Shown here: positions 57,290-64,000 of the stretch, one piece after another
Layout: every line of letters begins with the position of its first letter
Position numbering within the stretch: the stretch's first letter is position 1
Origin: Mycolicibacterium neoaurum ATCC 25795
GTDB taxonomy: Bacteria > Actinomycetota > Actinomycetes > Mycobacteriales > Mycobacteriaceae
Direction of reading: 5' to 3'
Assembly (NCBI RefSeq): GCF_000691525.1
Contig: NZ_JMDW01000012.1
Location: 124,001 to 188,000, forward strand
DNA length: 64,000 bases
Translations under genes and position numbers: made by a program
Notes under the pieces: model-generated
What the model saw: only the letters and a program-made list of their open reading frames with translations
Databases searched by the model: none
Told to the model about the DNA's origin: nothing

Positions 57290-59191
57290 TCAGGGCTGCT
57301 TGACCCACTTGCCCGCGTCGCCGACGATGCCGACCGGCACTGCGCCGCTCAGGCTCACCCCGGCGACATGCGGGCCGGCGGCCACGATGGTGGTGTCCTG
57401 CAGGATGGGCAGCACCGTGGCCATCTCCCACAGCCGCGGTTCGACGGCGTCGATCACCTTCCCGATCTCCTCGGTACCGCGCAGCGCGGCATCGATCCTC
57501 GGTTGGATACTGCGGTCGCAGATCCCGGTCAGGTTACTGGGCGCCTGCACCAATTCTCCTGGGCCGCCGGGAGGTTGGGGTGCGGACGTACCGGTCGTCG
57601 TGGGTGGCGTCGGCGACGGTTTCGGCGCCGGTTTCGGCGGCGTCGGGCCGGCCGGGGTGCCGGATGTGGGCATCGTGGTGGTCACGGTGACGCTGGGGGT
57701 GGGTGTGACGGTCGAGACGGCGGTGGCCTCCAGCGCCGGGCAGCCGTAGCGCGAGGCCAGCGCGGTGGCGAGATCGCCGCCGGCATGATGCCAGCCGACG
57801 ATCGCGTCGACCGAGTTGTCGGCCAGCGCATCGCCATAGAGCTTCACCGGGTCCAGTGCCGACACCGAGGCCGTGATGCCGACACTGCGCAGTTGGTCGG
57901 CGGCGGTGTTGGCGACGGCGATCGAGGTGGGGTCGTTTGCGGCCACGCCGAGCACCAGCGTCAGCGGTTCGCTGTCGCGCATGAGCTGGCCCCGCGCCTC
58001 ATCGGGCGCCGGTGTTCCCGGCGTCGCCGTCGCAGTGGGAGACACCGGGGTGATCTGGTACCCGGAATCGGCGAGCAGTGCCAGCGCATCCTGCTGACTC
58101 ATCGCCTGCGGGGCGGTGGGCACGTACCCCGGGTCCGACGGGGAACGCACCTGCGCCTGCGCCAGCGTCACGGTGTTGTCCGAGCCGGCGCCGACGGCGG
58201 CCAGCAGGTCCACGTCGAGCAGGCCCAGCAGTGCCTTGCGCACCCGCAGATCGGTCAGCTCCGGCTGCTGGGCACGCAGCGTCAGCTGCATCACGCGCGG
58301 CGTGACGATCCGGGCGGTGCGCACATCCGGGATCGCCGACAGCTGGGCGAACGCCGCCTGCCCACCGTGCACCTGGGCGACCTGGGTGTCGCCGTTGCGA
58401 ATCGAATCGGCCAGGGCCGCAGGCGATCCACCCCGCCGAAACAGGATCTGGTCGGGGGCGGCGGGCTGACCCCAGTAGCGGTCGTTGCGGGCGAGCATGA
58501 TCTCGTCGCGCTGCGGGTCGATGCTCTCCACCCGGAACTGACCACCGGTGACCGGAAGGGCGCGCACCAGGCCGGCGCCGAAGCTGCCGGGCATGTCCTT
58601 GACGATGTGCGCGGGCAGGATGTTGTTGAACAACTCGCGCCAGGCCGGGTAGGGCTGGGCGAACGTCACCACCGCGGTCTTACCGCCCTCGACCGACTGG
58701 ACCCCGGTGATGAGGTCATAGCCCGCCGGGTCGACAACCCCGGGAACGCTGACCATCTGGCGCCACAGGTACCAGAAGTCGTCGGCCCCGATGGGGGCGT
58801 TATCTGTCCAGGCCGCTTCGGGGCGGATCTTGTAGGTGACGGTGAACGGCTCCTCATTGGTGACCTCCGCGGAGATCAGCAGGGTGGGATCCATCTCCCA
58901 GCGGGACCCGGTGGGGGTGTTCGCGTCCGGAATCGGCCGGAACGAGCTGGGCAGCACCAACGCGGAGACGGCAGCGTTCACCGAGGACTGGTCGGAAAGC
59001 AGGTGCGGGTTGAACCCTGCGCCGATCGCGTCGATGGCCATGATGATCTGCATGGCCTTGGCCGGCGGTGGTGGTGGGGTCTGCGTCGTCTCGGTGCTCT
59101 GCGGGGCCGGCGGGGGGCTGACAGTGCAGCCCACCAGCAGCAACGCCGACAGGACGGCGACAGTGGTGGTGAGTCGGCGGGCTGTCGGCAC
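57290..59191 (-). CDS. lpqW: Lipoprotein LpqW
   Basis: A 633-residue lipoprotein resembling the solute-binding protein family 5 fold. The lipobox is LLLVGC with Cys22, so it is anchored to the membrane and faces outward. A C-terminal low-complexity Pro/Thr segment precedes a second conserved block (NLTGICDRSIQPRIDAALRG). In mycobacteria LpqW (Rv1166) is reported to control the split between phosphatidylinositol mannosides and lipoarabinomannan rather than peptide import. GTG start at 59191. Confidence 0.92.
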   Translation of the reverse strand: MPTARRLTTTVAVLSALLLVGCTVSPPPAPQSTETTQTPPPPPAKAMQIIMAIDAIGAGFNPHLLSDQSSVNAAVSALVLPSSFRPIPDANTPTGSRWEMDPTLLISAEVTNEEPFTVTYKIRPEAAWTDNAPIGADDFWYLWRQMVSVPGVVDPAGYDLITGVQSVEGGKTAVVTFAQPYPAWRELFNNILPAHIVKDMPGSFGAGLVRALPVTGGQFRVESIDPQRDEIMLARNDRYWGQPAAPDQILFRRGGSPAALADSIRNGDTQVAQVHGGQAAFAQLSAIPDVRTARIVTPRVMQLTLRAQQPELTDLRVRKALLGLLDVDLLAAVGAGSDNTVTLAQAQVRSPSDPGYVPTAPQAMSQQDALALLADSGYQITPVSPTATATPGTPAPDEARGQLMRDSEPLTLVLGVAANDPTSIAVANTAADQLRSVGITASVSALDPVKLYGDALADNSVDAIVGWHHAGGDLATALASRYGCPALEATAVSTVTPTPSVTVTTTMPTSGTPAGPTPPKPAPKPSPTPPTTTGTSAPQPPGGPGELVQAPSNLTGICDRSIQPRIDAALRGTEEIGKVIDAVEPRLWEMATVLPILQDTTIVAAGPHVAGVSLSGAVPVGIVGDAGKWVKQP

Positions 59192-59228
59192 GCCGTTCAG
59201 GGTATCCGGCGGTACCGCCGCTTCTCGA

Positions 59229-62018
59229 TCAGACGGTCCGCAGGGCCGTGTCGGTGATCACCGAAATCGTCGTGGCCTGGGCGTTGACGACGTAGACCCG
59301 CCCGTCACCGACCGCGAATCGATTGGGACTGGCGCCCACCTCGACCGGGTCCACGACCGTGTTGGACACCGTGTCGATGACCGCAACGGTGCCGTCACTG
59401 CGACCCACATACACGCGGTCGCCCGCCGCGGTCACGCCCAGTGACGTCGCCCCGACGTCGATCTCCCCGATCTTCTGGTAAGTCGTGGTGTCGACGACGA
59501 AGACGGTGTTGCCCCCGACGTTGGCGACGTAGAGCTGATCACCGCTGATCGCCAGCGCCACCAGCGGGTTGGTGAAAGGCGCGGTCAGCACGATCGGATC
59601 GATCGCCGGCGTCGCGGGATAGACGTCGATCTGGGTGTTGTCGGTGGTGTCGACAACGGTGACGGTGCCGAACACGTAGTTCGCGGCGAAGAGCCGGGTG
59701 TCGGTCGTCGCCAGACCGAACGGGGCGATACCGACCGGTGCCGTGCCCACGACCGTGTCGGTCAGCGTATCGATGACGGTGGCGGGCGACCCCGCGTTGT
59801 CGACGTTGGCGACGTAGAGCCGCGACCCGACGAGCTGCATATCCGCTGGGCTCTCCCCCACCGGGATGACGGCGACCACGGCGCCGGTGACGGTGTCATA
59901 GGCGCGTACCGTTCCGTTGCCACCGGCCGGCGGTGATTCGCTGATGTAGAGCTTGGTGCCGACGGCGGTCAGGGTGGTCGGGTTGGTGCCGGCCTGGAAC
60001 TCCCCCACCTTCGCGTTGGTCGCGGTGTCGAACACCAGCACACGACCACCGGCAGCGATATACAGCCGGTCCCCGATCACCGCCGCATCGGTCGGGGCGG
60101 CGCCCAGCTCGATGGTCGCGGTCGTCGCCGCGGCGGTCGGGTCGATGGGCGCAGCGACCGGCACCGCCACCACGTTCACCCCGTCGGCGGCCTCGATGAC
60201 GAAGGTGACGGTCTGCTGGCCGGTCGCGGCCGCGCGCGCGACGAGCGATATCGGCGGGGCCGGGTTGGCGTCGAGCCGGGCCTGCGGGTTGGGCGTGAAG
60301 GCCCATTGCCCGGTGACCGGATCGACGGTGACGGTCCCGAGTGCCGGATCGATAGGTGCGGCAAGCGAATACGTGACCGGGTTACCGGTGCGCGAGACCA
60401 CGGTGACCCGGCCGGTGACCAGCCCGCTGGTCTGGTCTGGTTCACCCACCGTGGTCACCGGCGACACACCGCCCGGCACGGTGACCACGATGCTGACCGT
60501 GGCGCTGTTACCGGTGACGGCACCGTCAGCTGCGCTGTAGGTGAAGAAGTCGGTTCCGCTGAAGTTGTCGTCCGGGGTGTAGGTGAACGATCCGTCCGCC
60601 GCCAGCGTCAACTGGCCGTGGCTCGGACCCGTCACCAACTGCGCCGCAAGGGGTGTGGTGTCGTCATCTGTGTCGTTGGCCAGCACCCCCGAACCCACCG
60701 GCACCACCAGGGTGGTCGCCTCGGCCGTGGTGTAGGAGTCGTCGACGGCGACCGGGGGTTGGTTGGGCTGTGCCACCGGCGTCACCGTCAGTGTGACGGT
60801 GGCGGGCCCGCTTGCCGAGAATCCATCGTCGGCGCGGTAGCTGAACGAATCCGTCCCACTGAAGCCGGCGTCCGGGGTGTAGGTGAACGACCCGTCCGAG
60901 GTCAGCGTCAGCGTCCCGTTGGCCGGGCCCGTCACCAACCGGGCAGTGATCGGATTGCCGTTGGCGTCAGTGTCATTGGCCAGCACGCCGTCGCCCGCCG
61001 TCATGGTGAGTGCGGCGTCTTGCATGGTGCTGTACCCGTCCCCGCGCGCCACCGGCGGTGTGTTGAACAGCCGGGCGATGATGTTCGCCAGCCCGGCCAC
61101 CAGATTGGACAGGGCCGTGCTGATGAATGTCCCGATACCGCTGATGATGCGGCTGACCGTCGTACCGACGACCTCGAACAGGTTCGGTGCGGCGCCGGCC
61201 GCAACCGGCGTGACGGCGCCGGCGGGTGCGGTGGCCACCGGTGACACCGTGCGCGCCGCGACCAGCGATAGCGCGCCGGTTGCCGATTCGCTGTCGGTGG
61301 CGACCTCACGGCGGGTAAAAGCCAGTGCCGCCCACAGCAGCGGCGTCCCGACCTGGCCCCATGGATCGTTGGATGCGGACGGCGCCCCGGAGGCGGTGAT
61401 GACGGTCAGGGAATTATCCTGCACCGCAGCAGATTCGGGGCTGACCACGATGTGCGCCGCCCCTTCTGTCAGGTCGTGCGCCGGCGCCGGCGCCACCTCA
61501 AGGGGCGGCTGCACTGACGTCGATTCGAGCTCGGCAACGATGTCGGGGGGTGCTGGTTCGGTGACGGACACTTCGGTGATCGTCCCGTCGATCGGGTCCT
61601 GGCCTTGATCACCCTCGTGCGCGTCGCCGGTGATCGGCGCCCGCTCCTGCGACCGCTCGCGCTGCCGGCTCGGCTCGGCAGCACCGGGCGGCTCGAGTTC
61701 CTCGGCGGATTCGTCGGCGGTCTCGTCCTCGTCGGCGGACTCGGCGACTGGGTCGGCCGATGGCAGCTCGCCGTCGTCGCCACCAGCGATTTCCGACGTC
61801 TGGCCGCGATCCGGCGGGACCGTATCGGCGCCACCGGATTCTGCGGACTGTGCCGTGTTCGGGGCGTCCTCGGCGTGTGCCACCGCGCTGCTCACGGCGC
61901 TGGACAGTGCCACACCCACCCCGAGCGCCACGGCGAGCGCACCCACCCGACCGATGGGCCAGCGGAACTGTGTCGCCGGTCCCTTGCGATGTCGTCCGAT
62001 TTCAGATCGCTGTGCCAT
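59229..62018 (-). CDS. Surface protein: Ig-like repeats and YVTN-type beta-propeller
   Basis: A 929-residue protein. An N-terminal basic stretch plus hydrophobic signal (residues 20-48) ends in AHA. Residues 50-200 are acidic low complexity. 230-315 contain hydrophobic segments. Two cadherin/VCBS-like repeats of about 95 residues (320-415, 420-515) share GVLANDTDxxxxP, GxLTLxxDGSFTYTPDxxFSGTDxF. A less regular repeat follows (520-620). Residues 635-929 form a propeller of YVTN-like blades (LYVANVDNAGSPATVIDTLTDTVVG). The ATG has GGAGGGG 7 nt upstream. It lies between lpqW and typA and looks lineage-specific. It may be an adhesin or envelope protein. Confidence 0.8.
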   Translation of the reverse strand: MAQRSEIGRHRKGPATQFRWPIGRVGALAVALGVGVALSSAVSSAVAHAEDAPNTAQSAESGGADTVPPDRGQTSEIAGGDDGELPSADPVAESADEDETADESAEELEPPGAAEPSRQRERSQERAPITGDAHEGDQGQDPIDGTITEVSVTEPAPPDIVAELESTSVQPPLEVAPAPAHDLTEGAAHIVVSPESAAVQDNSLTVITASGAPSASNDPWGQVGTPLLWAALAFTRREVATDSESATGALSLVAARTVSPVATAPAGAVTPVAAGAAPNLFEVVGTTVSRIISGIGTFISTALSNLVAGLANIIARLFNTPPVARGDGYSTMQDAALTMTAGDGVLANDTDANGNPITARLVTGPANGTLTLTSDGSFTYTPDAGFSGTDSFSYRADDGFSASGPATVTLTVTPVAQPNQPPVAVDDSYTTAEATTLVVPVGSGVLANDTDDDTTPLAAQLVTGPSHGQLTLAADGSFTYTPDDNFSGTDFFTYSAADGAVTGNSATVSIVVTVPGGVSPVTTVGEPDQTSGLVTGRVTVVSRTGNPVTYSLAAPIDPALGTVTVDPVTGQWAFTPNPQARLDANPAPPISLVARAAATGQQTVTFVIEAADGVNVVAVPVAAPIDPTAAATTATIELGAAPTDAAVIGDRLYIAAGGRVLVFDTATNAKVGEFQAGTNPTTLTAVGTKLYISESPPAGGNGTVRAYDTVTGAVVAVIPVGESPADMQLVGSRLYVANVDNAGSPATVIDTLTDTVVGTAPVGIAPFGLATTDTRLFAANYVFGTVTVVDTTDNTQIDVYPATPAIDPIVLTAPFTNPLVALAISGDQLYVANVGGNTVFVVDTTTYQKIGEIDVGATSLGVTAAGDRVYVGRSDGTVAVIDTVSNTVVDPVEVGASPNRFAVGDGRVYVVNAQATTISVITDTALRTV

Positions 62019-62275
62019 CGGATGCCCCCTCCGCCCTGCCCGGACGGTGCGAAGCGTAACGCGATCAGCACCGCGCGAACGGCCGTTTCGGCGACATCGG
62101 AAGTTTGCTCAGCTCCGCGTCACACCGCGGCGGCGGATACCACCCGGCCGCGAGGGCGGGCGAATCCGTCCGCGCGACAGAGTCTCAACGAACATCGGCC
62201 CGGCATTCCCCCGATGATCGGCGTCCATCGAGAATTTGCCGATCGCAAAGATCTTCCGGTCGGCTCGTTGCGGGA

Positions 62276-64000
62276 CTAGGAGTTCTGCTGCTTGGCGCGC
62301 GCCTTGGCACGCGCCCGCAGGCTCGCCGTCAACTCCACCTTGCGCACCCGCACGATCTCGGGGGTCACCTCGACGCACTCGTCCTCGGCGCAGAACTCCA
62401 TGGCCTTCTCCAGGTCCAGTTCCAGCGGCCTGGCCAGGGTCTCCATCACATCGGCGGTAGAGCTGCGCATGTTCGTCAGCTTCTTCTCACGAGTGATGTT
62501 GATGTCGAGGTCCTCGGCGCGTGGGTTGATCCCGACGACCTGTCCCTCGTAGGTCTCCTGGCCGGGCTCGACGAAGAACTGTCCGCGGTCGGCCAGCTGG
62601 ATCATCGCGAACGGCGTGATCTGGCCACTGCGGTCCGAGACCAGCGAGCCGGTGTGCCGCGCCCGGATCTCCCCCGCCCACGGGCGGTAACCGTCGAACA
62701 CCGCATTGGCGATACCGGTGCCACGGGTGATGGTGAGGAAATCGGTGCGGAAGCCGATCAGACCGCGGCTGGGCACGATGAAGTCCATCCGCACCCACCC
62801 GGCGGCATGGTTGGTCATCTGCTCCATGCGGCCCTTGCGGGCGGCCATCAACTGGGTGATGGCGCCGAGGTGTTCCTCGGGACAGTCGATGGTCAGCGCC
62901 TCGAACGGTTCGTGCAGCTTGCCGTCGATGGTCTGGGTGACCACCTGCGGCTTGCCGACGGTCAGTTCGAAGCCCTCCCGGCGCATCTGCTCCACGAGCA
63001 CGGCGAGCGCCAGCTCACCGCGGCCCTGCACCTCCCAGGCGTCCGGTCGGCCGATATCGACGACCTTGATCGACACATTGCCGATGAGCTCGGAGTCCAG
63101 CCGGTTCTTGACCATGCGTGCGGTCAGCTTGTGACCGGAGACCTTGCCCGCCAGCGGAGAAGTGTTGGTGCCCACGGTGACCGAGATCGCCGGCTCATCG
63201 ACGGTGATACGCGGCAGGGCGTGGGCATGCTCGGGGTCGGCCAACGTGTCACCGATCATGATCTCCGGGATGCCCGCGACCGCGACGATATCGCCGGCGA
63301 CGGCCTCATCGGTCGGGGTGCGCTCGACACCGACCGTCACCAGCAGTTCGGTGATCTTGGCGTTCGTGATGACCGGATGCCCGTCGACTTCGCGCATCCA
63401 GGCAACCTGCTGCCCCTTCTTCAGCTTGCCCTTGTAGATGCGGATCAACGCAAGACGGCCGAGGAACGCCGACGCGTCGAGGTTGGTGACCAGGGCCTGG
63501 AACGGCGCGTCGGGATCACCCTGAGGCGGCGGGATGTGCTCCATCAGCACGTCGAACAACGGGTCGAGATTCTCGCCGTCGGGGTTCTGACCGTTGGCCG
63601 GCTGGCTGGTGCTGGCGATGCCCGCGCGGCCCGAGGCGTACAGCGTGGGCAGGTCGAGCGCCTTCTCGGCCGCTTCCTGGGCAGCCTCGTCGAGGTCGGA
63701 GGCAACATCGAGCAGCAGATCGTGACTCTCCTCGACGACCTCGGCGATGCGGGCGTCGGGCCGGTCGGTCTTGTTGACCACGACGATCACCGGCAGATGC
63801 GCCGAGAGGGCCTTACGCAACACGAACCGGGTCTGCGGCAGCGGACCCTCGGAGGCGTCGACCAGCAGCACCACACCGTCGACCATGGACAGGCCGCGCT
63901 CGACCTCACCACCGAAGTCGGCGTGCCCTGGTGTATCGATGACGTTGATCACCGTGACGGTGCCGTCGGCGTTGTGCCGGTGCACCGCGGTGTTCTTGGC
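62276..64000 (-). CDS. typA: GTP-binding elongation-factor-like protein TypA/BipA, 5' part missing
   Basis: The last 574 residues of a ribosome-associated translational GTPase. The window begins within the G domain (NTAVHRHNADGTVTVINVIDTPGHADFGGEVERG, with G3 DTPG) and includes NKTD (G4). Domains II, III, V and the TypA-specific C-terminal domain follow. The P-loop and start codon lie beyond base 64000. BipA binds the 70S ribosome and matters for ribosome assembly and stress. The 257 bp to the surface-protein gene hold no further gene that I can support. Equivalent to Rv1165. Confidence 0.95.
   Translation of the reverse strand, partial: AKNTAVHRHNADGTVTVINVIDTPGHADFGGEVERGLSMVDGVVLLVDASEGPLPQTRFVLRKALSAHLPVIVVVNKTDRPDARIAEVVEESHDLLLDVASDLDEAAQEAAEKALDLPTLYASGRAGIASTSQPANGQNPDGENLDPLFDVLMEHIPPPQGDPDAPFQALVTNLDASAFLGRLALIRIYKGKLKKGQQVAWMREVDGHPVITNAKITELLVTVGVERTPTDEAVAGDIVAVAGIPEIMIGDTLADPEHAHALPRITVDEPAISVTVGTNTSPLAGKVSGHKLTARMVKNRLDSELIGNVSIKVVDIGRPDAWEVQGRGELALAVLVEQMRREGFELTVGKPQVVTQTIDGKLHEPFEALTIDCPEEHLGAITQLMAARKGRMEQMTNHAAGWVRMDFIVPSRGLIGFRTDFLTITRGTGIANAVFDGYRPWAGEIRARHTGSLVSDRSGQITPFAMIQLADRGQFFVEPGQETYEGQVVGINPRAEDLDINITREKKLTNMRSSTADVMETLARPLELDLEKAMEFCAEDECVEVTPEIVRVRKVELTASLRARAKARAKQQNS

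Noticed and set aside
57368..59257. 629-codon plus-strand frame under lpqW
   Set aside because: Antisense shadow with extreme Gly/Arg/His content and no ribosome binding site.

Overview
The window is high-GC actinobacterial DNA from a member of the Mycobacteriaceae, most likely a fast-growing, Mycolicibacterium-like species. The basis is gene order and protein similarity recalled from mycobacterial families, not a database search. The order mrp, tatB, htrA, rseA, sigE, O-methyltransferase, tetR plus ABC exporter, glgC/glgM, tagA, gpgS, folP2, fadD6, LOG, dapE/dapD, fadD36, putB, pruA, dapC, fdxC, fadH, fbiC, mshB, lpqW, typA is the mirror image of Mycobacterium tuberculosis Rv1230c to Rv1165. 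Lineage-specific genes are interleaved, and no PE/PPE genes are seen. No tRNA, rRNA, insertion sequence, integrase or CRISPR array was seen.

Layout. 1-5.2 kb: cell-envelope and stress block (3' end of a lytic transglycosylase, mrp, then tatB-htrA-rseA-sigE on the minus strand). 5.3-11.1 kb: an O-methyltransferase, an orphan nuclease-fold gene bracketed by short palindromes, and a four-gene TetR/ABC-exporter operon with a two-site operator. 11.1-14.9 kb: glycogen/maltose-1-phosphate genes glgC and glgM, with a diguanylate-cyclase gene overlapping the end of glgC. 14.9-20.4 kb: a minus-strand run (DUF3117, tagA, a DivIVA-like protein, gpgS, folP2, fadD6, LOG). 20.5-24.2 kb: a TPR-like protein, an EspC-like type VII secretion candidate, and an NAD-binding protein divergent from a TetR. 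24.2-28.3 kb: an ABC-F ATPase with a 12-codon leader peptide, then dapE/dapD. 28.4-36.1 kb: fadD36, Nudix, an exported protein, the proline pathway (putB, pruA, pruC) and a secreted GH114-like protein. 36.2-40.5 kb: dapC, fdxC, padR, fadH. 40.5-48.9 kb: an accessory block absent from this position in M. tuberculosis (yceI, ThuA-like, cupin, SDR, ECF sigma factor, NmrA-like, a large LuxR-type ATPase and a divergent metallo-beta-lactamase-fold gene). 49-64 kb: fbiC, an exported protein, mshB, a ClC transporter, dihydroxyacetone kinase, lpqW, a large surface beta-propeller protein and typA, which is cut by the window edge.

How the genes work together. Diaminopimelate synthesis is represented by dapE, dapD and dapC. 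Proline catabolism is putB and pruA with the divergent activator. Envelope stress is sigE, rseA and htrA. Coenzyme F420 (fbiC) and mycothiol (mshB) are each represented by one step. gpgS, glgC and glgM feed methylglucose lipopolysaccharide and alpha-glucan synthesis. Many start codons lie 6-8 nt after a TANNNT hexamer, the pattern expected for leaderless mycobacterial mRNAs, and this settled several starts. No stretch longer than 300 bases lacks a gene.

Most interesting items: the leader peptide and alternative hairpins before the ABC-F gene, the coupling of a GGDEF protein to glgC, the palindrome-bracketed nuclease-fold gene, the twin TetR operators, and the ECF sigma/cupin/SDR cluster beside a LuxR-type ATPase.
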